From Pomphorhynchus laevis (Eukaryota; Acanthocephala; Palaeacanthocephala; Echinorhynchida; Pomphorhynchidae), in the NCBI GenBank assembly GCA_012934845.2, contig WNNJ02000477.1:39399-103398 (forward strand): a stretch of 64,000 nt of DNA, written 5' to 3'. How positions within the stretch are numbered: the stretch's first letter is position 1; each line of letters starts with the position of its first letter. A model generated the notes under the pieces. It worked only from the letters and a program-made list of their open reading frames with translations. It was not told the origin of the DNA and made no database searches. Shown piece after piece: positions 1-12,000 of the stretch. The translations under genes were made by a program, and so were the position numbers.

Positions 1-1063
1 CAGATTATTTATTTATAATAAATAAATAATTTATTGATTTAATTTATTTATTTAATTTATTTTTTTAAATTATTTTATTTATTTAATAATTATTTATGAT
101 AATTTACATGAAGATAGTCTAGTTTGTAAAGCATAAAATAATGTTTACATATATTAACTGAGACTAATCATAAATTAGCTGAAGTTACTCCAAAAACAAA
201 TTATCAAAAAATACCAAATTAGCTGAATAACTCCAGAAGCAATAAATTTTAATTAGAAATAAAATTTCTTTTATAATTTTACGACTTTTCTGTAATGTCA
301 AGGAGCAAACTAAATACACAATTATCCTTTATAAATCCAAGCTACGGCTGACAATCTTCTAGCATTTCCTTAGATAAATAGAAGAAGCCAATTCGAAAGA
401 TAATCGGCTATTTCAGAATTTTACGAATTTATGTAATCAGCAAATCAATAATTAAAGGGTATATATTTATTGTTACATTTATCACTATTATTTTTATGAT
501 ACAATTAAAAACGTCAATCTAAGATAGAAATGTAAGAATGACCTTCAAGTAAAGAGCAGAGTGTAAATATTCCTTTAAACATTGTTGTTTAACAGTTAAC
601 AGCTACTTTTCGTGTAAATTCACAATAGTCAAGATAGAGCGCGAAAAATAATAATATAAAATCAAAAACGGGGATGAATACAAGATAACGAGCCACAATA
701 TCCTTCTATTATGTAAAAAGAACGTGTATATATTGTTATATTCTAATTTTGTATTCCTCATATTGTCCTAGAATAGAAGTATTTGCCATTTATATTCTGC
801 ATCGTGAAGATAAAGAACAAAATGTTTATGTTGACAATAATATGTTATCACAATATGGCGTGTCTAATTATTTTATAAATAAAATTGTTCAATTAAACTT
901 TTACAATATTTAATACATATTTTCCATATTAGTTAAAGACAATAGCAAGCTATCTTACGCTTTTCTGAAGAAAATCATTCTGTTCAAAGAGTTGCTTTAT
1001 TTTGCAATCTAAACGTCAAATTTAATATTTAAAAGGAATATTTATTGAATTTATTTAGCATAC
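1..1063. other. AT-rich presumed intron, no recognised feature
   Basis: Left of the last visible exon of the coiled-coil gene the DNA is AT-rich, with stops in all frames. No exon or transposon protein was recognised. It is most simply the next intron of that gene. Confidence 0.4.
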
Positions 1064-4000
1064 CAATTGTCTCTTCGCCCATCTTGCTTAGATATTCATG
1101 GGTACTCTTAGAGAGTATATATTCGGGGATGTTAGAGGATACCTTTCCCTCGAATTCTTTACATTTACTTGGATCAGCATACAAAACAAGACCCGCAGCC
1201 TACAATTAAACAATGCAATTTTATTTTAATCAAACCTATACTATTTGTCAAATTTTATATTAATTTTAAACGCTATTTTCTGCTTTAAAATACAGGCAAA
1301 ATCTTTACAATAAAAGATGATGAATTTTTTAAATTAAAAACGATTTATATTTAGAGATATTTTAAATTTCAAAATGTTTTAATATTTTTATTTTTTGCAT
1401 AAATGAAGATGTGATTGATTTAATAAAATTACAGCATCATTAAAGTAGGTGGTGCAACATAAATAAGCGAATTTATTTTGTGATTATTATTTAGAGCTTA
1501 CTATAAAATGATCAAAACGTATTACGGGTGAGAATTATATTTTGGAACGCAGTAAATCTAATTATTAAAATATACTTCAAAAGTAACGCGAGTAGAGAAG
1601 GAAGTGTTCACAAATTAGTATTTGTGGTATTTAGCAGAAACGTTATGTTAAATAGGTTTGTTCCTTTAACCAACAAGTTTAGTTGCACGTATTAAAGGCG
1701 CATAAGGTATAGAATTAAATAGAAATTCATAAAAGAACAAATATACAATAAATAATTAATAATTAATTAATATAAAAATAATATTAATAAATAATTATTT
1801 ATTATTAAAAAAATAAAATAATTTGCTGATTAATAAATCAACAAACTATTAGAAGGATAATTGAGACATAGTACTGATTAAGTTATGGCTAACGAATAAG
1901 TAAGGAATAAGTCCTGATTTTAAAGTGAACTTCTAATTTCCCACTAGCCTGTGTTAAAGACAGTCTGTGGTAAATGATTTTTTTCAAGTTTATGAATTAC
2001 ATTTTTTAATATACATTAATAATATATATGATCAATTAATTTAAATTAATTAATATGTACTAATTATATAATTAATGCATATTAATAACGCATAATACGT
2101 TTAATAATACATATTTCTACATTTTTACCAAATGTAGAAAAATTATTTTGTAACAAAATAATATCTTAATTTTAATAAATACAATAATCGATTAATAAGT
2201 TTTGATTAAAAGTAACGTTCCGATGAAACAAATACTATCAACTTTTATCGGTAAAAATTTAAGAAATGTATGCTGAATTAGGCTTTCTATCCCCAACGAA
2301 CATTCAACTCACTACCGAAAACATTGAATTTTAATTAATTTTAAATTTTAATTAGATTTAAACGTGGGAATAAGGTCTTTATCTTAAAACAATTTTATCA
2401 CTGAGTTACAATTATAAATGTAATTTCAAAAGCTGAAGTAAGCCCGCATTTTAAAAAGCTTTTTGATTTTTCTACAAGATTTGTATGCAAAGTTACGAGG
2501 CACATATTGTCAAGTGTTCAACTAATTATTTTATACTTTTTCAAATTAAATCAAAATTGAATTGTCTTCTTCAACATATTGAAGTTATTCTACCGATACC
2601 TCCATAACATGTATCAAAAACGATTCTAATCATAAAAGCAAAAACGCTTATTTTTAATACAGATATTCCTACTGAGCACTTTTATAAAATTTGACAGGGG
2701 TGTACTTAACAATCGAAAATGTTCTGTATTATATAATATCAATGACATCACATTGTCGTTCCTTTATGATTGAAGTGTTTACTTCGAGTTATTAGCTTAT
2801 CTCGCTTCGATCGCCGCTGTATGACTTTAATAACGACTATTCTTTGAGTTTTAAAATCCTCATTAATAATCAATTTTGTATTCATAAATAGATCTTATGC
2901 AGATAGCTATTGACGGACAATCATTCAGGAATTTGGAAATATTGCAGATGATTTCACCTATGTACTTGAAAGATTAATACCATTAACACTTTGGGTATCT
3001 AACTCGGATCAGCGCCATGGTCGTCTGCATGATTAGCTGATAAACTTAATTTTCTAAATCTCAATCAAGTTGGGAAGCAAATCTATTGTCAATAACGTTT
3101 CTCCCTGAGATTTACGATGCGAACGTACTAAGACGTTGACGAAATTATGTTCCCTAAAAATACCAGTAACTCCTCCGACTTTGTTTATATTGTAATATTC
3201 CATACAACTGCAAGTTCGTTATGTTACCTATTAAGTATAAAGTATTCGTCTTCAGATTAGTGCGTGATGGAACATGACAATAAACAAATTGAATGCAGAT
3301 TTACGTTGAGTACGAATGTTCAGCATGTGTCATCAAGATTTTGAGATTTCAAGGTTATTATTATAATTTTCTAATACAACTTACAGTTAGCTTAGAATAT
3401 CACATTTTTAAAAATCAGTAATTCGCACCACTAATTTATCCTTTTAATAATTGTCGTTTATTTACTTACAACAGTCAATTGTGTTTTTGTTTTGGGGATT
3501 GTTTTGGAAAGACTAAACTGCTTTCATCATGTGATAATACAGCAACGGCAGTGCTTTGAGAAGCGTCAGTATCCACACAGACGAAATGTTTTTATTGATA
3601 GTAATTCAAGAATAGTGATTATTTCGTTATTTAGATTTTCAAAGCATTAAATATGATATGCATTTGAAGTAAACTTTGACGATTCTTGATTTAGCAACTT
3701 TAATTTGGACTAATAGTTCAGATTTTATTGACTGTAAAAACTGAAAAGTCCACGCACACCTTGGGATAAATACAATTAAATTTCGACATTTTATTTAAAA
3801 TTCTAGTCGTTTAAGATATGGACAAGCCCTCAAATCTACAATTAGATGTCCAAGAATCGTTGGATTATTTTACTCGAATACACTTTTTCGAGTTATTTAG
3901 CTTGATTCAATATTGTTCCTATTAGATTTGAAATCCATTAACTTCTTATCATGTTCTCAAAAAATGGAAGTACTAAATACCAAAATATATTGTGAAAGAA

Positions 4001-7000
4001 GCATGTGCTATTTAGCTTGTTTTATTATTTGAGATGTTACTTTTTCAAAGAGAGCCGTATATAATGAATAGATCGTCGTCTGCAGCTTGGCGTGTGGTAT
4101 ACCATTTTACCTCTAATTTTATAACACACTGGTATATCAATAATCGGCAACACTTCGGAATTTGACAGCTCTCTTGTCACATGACCATAATGATGCTTTA
4201 AATTGCCACCAGTCGCTTCGAACGCTCTCATTGCATTAATATAAGTTGAGCTCTTCACATGATGGAAATATGAAGAATTCGAATATTTTTTTTAATAGTT
4301 TAAGTACTTCTTTTTCTATAAACCTTTAACAGTCACCTGTTTACTTACCAGATTTATTAATCTTAAATTAATCTTACATGATTTATGATTAGGATTTTAC
4401 TTGGGATATCAAACTCGGATCAGCGCCATGGTCAAGCTTTTTCATGGTGGAGCTTTTTCGTGGTCGAGCTTTTTCGTGGTCGAGCTTTTTCGTGGTCGAG
4501 CTTTTTCGTGGTCGAGCTTTTTCGTGGTCGAGCTTTTTCGTGGTCGAGCTTTTTCGCGAGGATAGCGCACTGAACAATTGTCTAAATTTTGAATTATAAT
4601 TAAAGTAATTACAATCGTTCCTCGCACAACTTCAAAAAATATATCACAAAACTTTATAAACAGTTTGATTGTAATTATAACGGCAAAACTAAAGTTTTAA
4701 AACGTCTTAGTCCACATTCTTTATTATATACAATAGTGTAGCAATTAAAATTAAGAGATGAAATTAAAATGTAAAAGTAACAGTTGATTCTGCTATGTGA
4801 TTCGTCTGATTTGCAGAGGTGTTTTTTAAATACAAACTATCAATTATAAAGTAATATTTCACGTCGTATTTTATAATTACAATATGAATATCTTAATTAA
4901 GCATTTTGTATACCGTTAATAATTGATCTCTATGTAAAAGTAATTCCTCAGCTTGTTTTTGAGAATCCTCCATTTCCTTACATTTTCTATTAGCCACATC
5001 AAATTCCTACAAAGTAATCAAGCATTAATTAATCTAATTTGAAAATTATATGGAATATTAAATTAATACAGAAATATTTTAAAATTCATTTAAACACTTT
5101 TTCAATACGCTTTTCTAAGAATATTAAACACGATTATTGGTTTATATGTTCACTATTTTAGCACGATATGTAAAGGAACTCTTCTTCTCATAATCTACAT
5201 TTTCCTTAATTTTTCCTTTGAATTACAAGATAATGATAACAAAGGATAATGGGGAAATAATAAAAATGTAAAACGAAACCCGAAAATGAATTAATTTGAA
5301 TACTAATTGAAATCAAACTGATTTTCCATAATTAATCATGGAAATGAGCTACAATAGATGCAAATGTTTTAGCGGATTTTTGCTAAATAGATAAAGCTCA
5401 ACTTTTGTAACATCGATACGAGTTTAATTGATAGTCAAACATATGAGATGATATATATTTTTGAGTATTAATTGAACTTGAATTGATATAATTACAAAGT
5501 ATAGAGCGTTGTTTCATGTTTATAATGAGAAAGTCGCTGAAGCGCAAATTGCGCCAAAGGCGCAATTTGCGCAAATTTTATTAACACTTATTTTAAAAAA
5601 TTTAAACAGTAAAAAATAAAAAGATCAAATTAATAAATATTTAATTAAGCGTGTATTTGTATGCAGATGCTAACATTTGTAACATTTTTCTGGTTGAAAA
5701 AGATTCTTCTTTGGCGTAAAGATTTCTAATATAAGTGTACTTTCTTTCTGTTTGTTTCTTCCTCTCACTTCTTACTTCACCCATTACCGAACTTTGCAAT
5801 TTTTCATTAATTTTCATTTTGGTAATTACTTCAACTGTTCTTAAATACATTATAACAGTGACAAGATCAGGACTATTTCTTGGGAAGTCAGTTGAAGCAC
5901 TACTATTCCAACTCTCACATGTATTTGTGGTCAAGAATTGATTGTTTTTAATTCTTGTGTAAACACTCCATTCTTCCACAGGATAGCTTAAATCATTATG
6001 ATTATATATAAAAGTATTGCTTATATATTGGAAAAACATTTCTACACATTTTTTCTCCTGGTGTTTCTCAAAAATTATTCTTTTACATTCCTCAAATCCT
6101 GATTGTATTCTTTCGGGATTTAAGAGTGGTAGTGCCATAACTTCCTTTAATAAATCTCTAATACTTTTATCCTCTTTGTATAGTTTAAAGAGACCTAGCT
6201 CCTTCATTTTTCGAAGAATTGCTTGACTCCAGTGAAACAAACACAAATGGATCTGAACATTCTCAAAAGAACGCTTGAAAGCATTTATAGCGGATTTTTC
6301 AAAGTCAATTATAATATCTGTAACAGAAACGTTGCCGAGAAGACTTTTAAGGGGAAAAATAATAAAATTTGCGCAAATTGCGCCTTTGGCGCAATTTGCG
6401 CTTCACCATTTTTGAGTATTAATTGAACTTGAATTGATATAATTACAAAGTATAGAGCGTTGTTTCATGTTTATAATGAGAAAGTCATATTTGGATACAT
6501 ACCAAAATATCAGATCCTTACGGGATAAAATATTTCCGAGAGGACAGGTAAATAAGGTTAGTAACAAGTGATTGAAATTACCAATCAAGTCTTTCATATC
6601 ATCGTATGTGCTAGAAATGAATCGATGGGACAAGTTTCAATCGTTTCATTTGATTCCAAATCGGATACGATAGATTTAAGCAAAAGTAGCCGCCACATAC
6701 GTTTTGAACAGAGTACAGAAACAAACTTTAATTAGAATTGTATTAATACAACTATATGTTTGTTCGCTAGTATTTGGAAGACACATTTCACCATCGGCAA
6801 AATCAATACATTGGTACACTGTCATTTATAATTATTTAAGCTATTTGTTAAGTGAGATAAATTTATGATACTTTTGTTATAAATAATAAAACATTATTTT
6901 ATTATTGGTATCACCAAAAAATATATTTTCGCAGTTTAGTCATATTGAAACTTTTTCAAGAAATGAGAAGCCTTATAGTTATCCTGATGTTTTATATAAT

Positions 7001-9250
7001 CACTTTGCCTAAATACTCAATATTAGGGACTATGTATGTTCTTGGACGTTATGTTTATTTGCTACAATTTTGTAATCTGTTTTCAATCCCACAACGATAA
7101 TGAGAATAAGTATCGTTTGGTTAAAGCAGAGTTTAAATTAATATATTTAAATTATATTTATAATTTTAATAAATAATTTATCACTTAAAATGATATATAC
7201 TAAATTATTATATATTATTGTATTCAATTATTTAATTATGTAAAACTCATTAATTATATTTAAATCAATAATTTCTAGAATAAAACTCAAAATTTCGACC
7301 AACCTTCTGTTTTTCCTTCTGTTTTCTAGTGAGCTCATTAATATCTTCTTCACTGTCAATTAATTGATCATGTAAGTAATTAATCGTGTAAACTAATTCA
7401 AGCTTTTCTTTTGCGAGATCGTTCTTTTCCTTCTGTAGCTTACGGTGTTGTTCAAGCAGTTCAACAAAACTTTTCTAAATTTGTAAAAAAGTAACGTTTT
7501 AAAATACAGCAAGTATATTGTAAAAACCGAATTAACACAAAATTAATCCGATTAAAATCTTAGAGTACCTGCAAAATAAAAACGATGTGCATTAAATTGA
7601 TAGGCTAACTGATTTAATGACTTGTTAGGTGAAAAATTATTACAGTTAGATTTGCTGACTTATTGAACAAAATAAAGATAAAGTTTTAGTCACTTTCATT
7701 TAAAAATAACTTCACAAAAATGAAAAATTGAATTTTACTGAAATTATTTATTATTATTTTTGCTAAACATAAAAATATTATTTATTTTATATGAAATTAT
7801 ATAGCAGAATCAACAAATATTAATCAATAATTAACACTAATAATAATTTTAATAAATAAATGACTTATTTATTTTTTCAGATCCATATTTAATATTGGAT
7901 TTAGTTTTATAAGCTATATAAAGATAAATATTCTGAGAATATTTAACTAATAACCACGATAATCCAGAGTTTAGTCTTAAATCACATCAAACGCGTTTCG
8001 AGTTTTTCAATAACTCTTCTTCAGGGCTTAAATTTATTAAACCTTTAATAAATTTATTAAATCTTTGATAAATAAAGGCTTAAATTTATTAAACACTTAT
8101 TAACTCTTCTTCGGGTTTAAATTCATAAATTTAAGCAGTGAGTAAGAGTTATTGAAAAACTCGAAACGTGTTGGATACGATTAAATACTAAACTCAGGAT
8201 TATCATGGATATCGAGTAGTATTCTCAAACATATTTCTGTTTATAATTGATATAATTATACTTTTAGAAAGATATGTCGTATGGAATTTACCAAACTTTA
8301 AATTTATCAAAGTTTTAATTTATTTAATAATTGAGTTCGTGATTATAATAGAGAGAAATTACTAATATATTCTTGTCTTTAATTTACTAAAATGAGCTAT
8401 GCATTTTATAGGACCTTTTACATTATGCATTTTTTTACATTTTTTAAATTTATATTAAAATTGCTACAACGTATCAAAACGATCTGGTATTTATGTCAGA
8501 GATAATATGAGATTGTACAATGTTGTTGTCAACATTTTATAAGTTATAGTTATGAAATATGGTTTGTATTAAATTTTTAATTTTTTAATAAACAATTAAA
8601 ATTGATTTTTTCCGCAACTAGAAGCTTCTCAATAAATCTACTTCATAGAAAAGTAAAAATATGCCTAATTGGAAAGGCCCATTTGTATAATTAAATAGTA
8701 ATTGTATAGAAAGATAATTTATTAGAAATAAACCAATTTATTTATCTTTGATTTACACTTTTATAAGGTGCAAATCAAATATAAATATACGTTTTATACC
8801 GAAATTGAAGAAAAAATAAATTCAATTTGTTAAAGACAGCGAAACTGTATTTCGTTTATTGCATTTAATATAAATGACAAAATTTACAGTTCCATCGATT
8901 AAAATAGAGTCTGCAAAATCGAAATAAAAATATGATTTAAAGATGATAAAAATTGGGATTGGTCTACTCTGTAATAGAATATAATCAATGACATTGCATT
9001 CAGTTAAATGAATTATTGTGATAATTCTCAAATGTATAGAGAGAGAGCAAACTTACTCGAAGCTGTCTTAAATCAAGGTCTTTGGGATCGCAATCTGCAT
9101 TAAAGATCCGCTGTAGAATTTCAGATCCTTGCATGTTGGATGTTATCTGTTTGCTAGAACACTGAATAAGCCTTTGTCGATTTACAATAGAAACCTTGAT
9201 CAAATTACCTTGGATGAATTATTGCTTGAAATTGAATTCGATCGAGACAT
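1064..9250 (-). CDS. LRRFIP-family coiled-coil protein, 5' part (five exons, 3' end off window)
   Basis: LRRFIP1/2 proteins are cytoplasmic coiled-coil proteins known to bind the leucine-rich repeats of Flightless-I. Five exons join in frame on the minus strand: 9209-9250 (starts ATG, MSRSNSISSNNSSK), 9057-9161, 7304-7474, 4914-5006 and 1064-1199, giving about 182 residues. Boundaries read AG/GT (for example CGA|GTAAGT at 9057 and TTTGTAG|GAA at 5006). The long exons are heptad-like and charged. Around RDQLLT-AAGLVLYAD the pattern matches the human RDELIE-KHGLVIIPD region, and the preceding EKLELVYTINYLHDQL matches the EKxNLxYQVDxLKD region. The exon at 1064 ends in phase 1 at G|GTATGC, so more exons should lie left of the window; if that donor is unused, an in-frame stop lies at 1029. 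Intron 1 would be only 47 nt (62 nt if the AG at 9147 is used). Later introns carry a MULE, a fold-back and a minisatellite. The exon structure and family are inferred without transcripts. Confidence 0.72.
2244..2654 (+). repeat. 411-bp repeat, copy 1 of a near-identical inverted pair
   Basis: The reverse complement of 22154-22564 aligns without gaps over 411 bases. Reading both copies side by side I found a single difference (CTTTCTATCC here, CTTTGTATCC there). No protein, terminal repeat or target duplication was seen. The similarity stops abruptly at both ends. Confidence 0.88.
3966..4107 (+). repeat. Diverged paralogous segment (partner at 21767-21900, inverted)
   Basis: Starts around AAATACCAAAATATATTG and runs to GTGGTATACCAT. 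The reverse complement of 21767-21900 matches it at roughly 85 percent by eye. The partner can be read as a short hydrophobic peptide beginning MCYLVCFIIWGC, whereas this copy has a stop in that frame. It lies in the same relative orientation as the 411-bp pair but is much more diverged. Confidence 0.65.
4427..4554. repeat. 16-bp minisatellite, 8 units
   Basis: Eight consecutive 16-base units. The first two are variants (CATGGTCAAGCTTTTT, CATGGTGGAGCTTTTT) and the next six are identical (CGTGGTCGAGCTTTTT). Because 16 is not a multiple of 3 and no unit makes a stop, frames on both strands stay open across the array. These short reading frames are by-products of the repeat, not genes. Confidence 0.95.
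5457..5535. repeat. 79-bp direct repeat, left flank of the MULE
   Basis: Begins ATTTTTGAGTATTAATTG and ends ATGAGAAAGTC. It is identical over 79 bases to 6408-6486, and the MULE lies exactly between the two copies. MULE target duplications are normally about 8-11 bp, so this is far too long for an ordinary one. Confidence 0.93.
5536..6407 (-). mobile_element. Deleted MULE (Mutator-like) DNA transposon with nested-palindrome TIRs
   Basis: An 872-bp element with 47-bp terminal inverted repeats (5536-5582 and 6361-6407) that differ at one base by eye. Each terminal repeat is itself a palindrome of the form GCGCAAATTGCGCC-AAA-GGCGCAATTTGCGC. The interior encodes the C-terminal half of a Mutator-like transposase on the minus strand. 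The N-terminal half, including the first catalytic Asp, is missing, so this is an internally deleted copy. It sits in an intron of the coiled-coil gene. Confidence 0.85.
5641..6366 (-). pseudogene. MULE transposase, C-terminal half
   Basis: Catalyses DNA transposition in intact MULEs. The frame is open from inside the right terminal repeat to a stop at 5641. It reads ..SVTDIIIDFEKSAINAF.. followed by LCLFHWSQAI, the second catalytic acid and C-x2-H pattern of the MULE domain. Further on TTNTCESWN matches the TNNxxExW region carrying the last catalytic acid. About 240 residues remain, against more than 400 in complete relatives, and the first catalytic Asp and any FLYWCH or zinc-finger domain are absent. 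The frame has no internal stop, which suggests the insertion is not very old, but the protein cannot be active alone. Confidence 0.8.
6408..6486. repeat. 79-bp direct repeat, right flank of the MULE
   Basis: Identical partner of 5457-5535. It starts immediately after the right terminal inverted repeat (..GCGCTTCACC). Confidence 0.93.
7945..8245. repeat. Fold-back repeat with CTGAAGA-hairpin-GAAA centre
   Basis: Two inverted arms (about 7950-8025 and 8137-8245) share GAGTTTTTCAATAACTCTT and the outer TAATCC-GAGTTTAGT block. On the minus strand 7992-8025 reads CCTGAAGA-A-GAGTT..AACTC-GAAACGCG, a 5-bp hairpin inside a hammerhead-like core. The plus-strand partner has a decayed left half of the core. 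It lies in an intron of the coiled-coil gene. Confidence 0.75.
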
Positions 9251-10365
9251 GTGTTCAGCACAACAGGGTTTACTGACTAACGATGATGTATCCTGTTAAA
9301 AATGTTGAACCTTAGTGTTTATATATCCTTACTCGCTTTTAAAATGATCATTTGTATTCAATTCAACATTGGATTATTTTTAATAATATCATATAACAAG
9401 CCAAGTTTATTGTGCTACATAGGCTTTTGTGCGTTTTTGTATTTGGTGAAACGACTTAGTCTATGTATATCACTTAAATAATTATCTGGCCTAATACTCT
9501 AACATAGAGGATTTTATAAAAACTTTCTTTGGCTCAGTAACATTTAGAGCACGGCTATCTTCTGGAACAGTTACGAGATATGACTATTTAAAAGGTTTTT
9601 TATTCAAAAGCGCGATACCTGATTGGATATAATATCCACAAACATCTATACAGAACGCCATGTGTTGATGCATCTAAGAGTTTTGCTATTTACCGAATAT
9701 TCGGGTGCATTTATAGCAATTAACATACAATAGAGTTTACATTAAATCGGACAATTAGTCAATTTAACGAACATCATTCTAGTCTGATTAACCAGCAATC
9801 ACGATCACGTCTAACAGATAAATATTGCTAGTAGAATCTGGATTTTTTTCAACGCAAACAATATAATAATGTCATATAGCACCCTCAGTTGTTGTTTCAA
9901 CAATAAACACAGTTGCTATCAACACATTATGTTCATACACTGCATTGTTAGATATTCACCTGAATATTTAAGGTCATTGACTTTTCTTGATTAATGCATT
10001 TAATCACGTGTTATGCTCATTCTTTCAGAAGTAATAATTCTTAATACTTGACTTGAGTCAAATCACATATCTGGTAAATATAGATTCGGTTAGCTTATTT
10101 GTAAGACATTATGTACGAAAGGTAAAAAATCCCGGTCCTGAATATATCCGAGCAAACTATTTAGCATGTTTGCTAGTGAAAGCAATTTTTAATGTAATTA
10201 GTATTGGATAAAATTTTGCTGAGATTTTAAATGTTAGTATTATGTTCAGAAAGTGTCATTTTAGCTTGACCATATCATTATCGTTATGCAAGACAATGAT
10301 GATCCACAGTCGTTATATATCGAACCCATATATCGATATCGTTTTCAAGATTATCTAGATTTTAA
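9251..10365. other. AT-rich upstream region of the coiled-coil gene
   Basis: Lies 5' of the first coding exon at 9250, so it should hold the promoter and 5' untranslated region. I could not identify a TATA box, initiator or untranslated exon with confidence, and no transposon coding sequence is visible. Confidence 0.35.
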
Positions 10366-10463
10366 ATTAATTTAAATTAATTTAACATTACAAATGCGTG
10401 CCAACTGTACGCTTACAAGACCACTAACAAAAAAGAACACATCAAAAGTCACAGATTAATTAG

Positions 10464-10903
10464 TTAATTGTTGAAATGGAATTTGGTTTGGAGTTTGAAG
10501 CACGGCATTGATGTTGATTGGCGGATATGAATGGGCAAATGATTCCACGAGAGAGGAGCAGTCACAACGAAGGAGCGGAAGCCAAAAGAGGTAGAGTAGT
10601 TTGGGACATGTAAAAGAAGGTAATTACAGGAACGCAAGGAACAGTAAACAGGACGATAATTGTCGAGAAAAGGAAGGTTGAGAAATGAAGGGGTATGAAA
10701 AGTTATAAGGCGAAAATCAATAACGAGAAGACGAATTTTAACACGACAATAAATGGTAGGCAAATCGAGAGAAACAAGATGGTGGGATGTATGATCAAAA
10801 CGACGAAGACGGAGGAGAACTCGTGCGGCTGCATTGATGATGCTTTGTAAAGGAATAAGATTGTATTTAGGTGAGTAGGAAAATAGACTAAGACAGTAAT
10901 CAA
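10464..10903 (-). pseudogene. LINE C-terminal domain remnant
   Basis: Encodes TIYCRVKIRLLVIDFRLITF and then LSWNHLPIHIRQSTSMPCFK with the C-terminal FKTHLF-like ending usual in L2/CR1 elements. It matches 19118-19513 of the second copy closely. A perfect 16-bp hairpin (10907-10943) just upstream is not present in that copy. Confidence 0.7.
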
Positions 10904-10906
10904 GTA

Positions 10907-10943
10907 ATTACTATCTTAGTAATCAAGTTACTAAGATAGTAAT
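10907..10943. repeat. Perfect 16-bp hairpin inside the LINE
   Basis: ATTACTATCTTAGTAA, loop TCAAG, then TTACTAAGATAGTAAT. The homologous stretch in the LINE copy at about 19150 has only one such block, so the hairpin arose after insertion by a local inverted duplication. Confidence 0.9.
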
Positions 10944-11003
10944 CTTGATAAAATGAAAGATATGAGAGTCATACATTAAGGGAAATCGATCAATCTACGA
11001 ACT

Positions 11004-12000
11004 TGACGGAGGTTGCGGAGTATCAAGGTGGATGAGCGTACTTTATCTCTAACGAAAGGTTTAAGTGAAAGTCTGTTGTCGAAATGGAAGCCTAGAAAAA
11101 CGAGATTGTCAACGATAGGGAGAATTGTCGAAGCGTCGAGGGAGGATCCGCATTATTTTTGATTTATGAGAATTCAGAGAAAGACGAAGAGAAGAACGAT
11201 GATTGAAAATCGAGACAAGACAATTGGAAGCAGAAACACTAAGATCATCAATACGATAAGCAGGTGCGTGATCATACATGAGAATGTCATCAGCATATTG
11301 CATAACATGGAAGTTAAATTTATGAGAAATCGAAGACAAATCACCAAGAAGAAGAGAGAAAAGTATAGGGCCTAATACGGAGCCTTGTGGAACACCGGAC
11401 GGAATGGACGAAGGATGGGAGAGAGAAGAGTTAGAATATACGCGAAATGTACGGTTTGATAGATATGAAGAAAACCATGATACAGTGGGTGAAGAGAAGC
11501 CATAATCATGACGAAGGCGATGTAGAAGAATCAAGTGATCGACGATGTCAAAAGCAGACGATAGATCAAGAGAAACTATGACACTACATAATTTATAATC
11601 GCACGAGATGATTAAGTCGTTATAATTTTTTAGACATGTAATTTTAGTAGAGTGATTAGAGCGAAAATCAACTTGGAAGGGAGGGAACAATTTGAAAGAA
11701 AATAGATATGCATTAACTTGCTTGAAAACAAAACGCTAAAGGAGTTTAGAGAGGGTTGGGAAAAGTGAGATAGGTCGTTACGAAGATGGTAATGAAGGGT
11801 CGAGAGATTGCTTTTTGAAGAGAGCGCGAACAGTGGCGCATTTCCAGTTGGAAGGAAATGTGCGGCTGCGGATAGACAAGTTGAACAAAGTGGTTAGGAA
11901 AAATAAGGTAGATGAGCATATTTTTTAAGCAAGTGGGTGGGAATTGGGTCAAAAGGAGAGGTTTAATTAGGTAATGACAGAAGAACCTAAGAAACTTTAT
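11004..12000 (-). pseudogene. LINE reverse transcriptase remnant (L2/CR1 type)
   Basis: The longest open part, 11690-11109, contains DFRSNHST, SLDLSSAFDIVDH, VPQGSVLGPILFSLLLGDL and the catalytic MQYADDI. The upstream finger region (12000-11700) is recognisable only in broken frames by comparison with the copy at 18081. The polymerase motifs in the open part are intact, but the protein is not. Confidence 0.82.

Larger units (their letters stand above)
1200..4913. other. Large intron of the coiled-coil gene, mostly repeats and AT-rich DNA
   Basis: Between two in-frame exons. It contains one copy of the 411-bp inverted pair (2244-2654), an old paralogous segment (3966-4107) and the 16-bp minisatellite (4427-4554). 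The 22-base string AACTCGGATC..CCATGGTC occurs at about 3001 and again directly in front of the minisatellite. The remainder shows no coding signal. Confidence 0.5.

Noticed and set aside
4385-4627. Three overlapping short proteins on both strands (repeated KARPRKSSTTKKLDHE)
   Set aside because: They are translations of the 16-bp minisatellite; any frame through it stays open.
5735-6426. Several plus-strand frames over the MULE
   Set aside because: They are opposite-strand shadows of the transposase reading frame and the terminal repeats.
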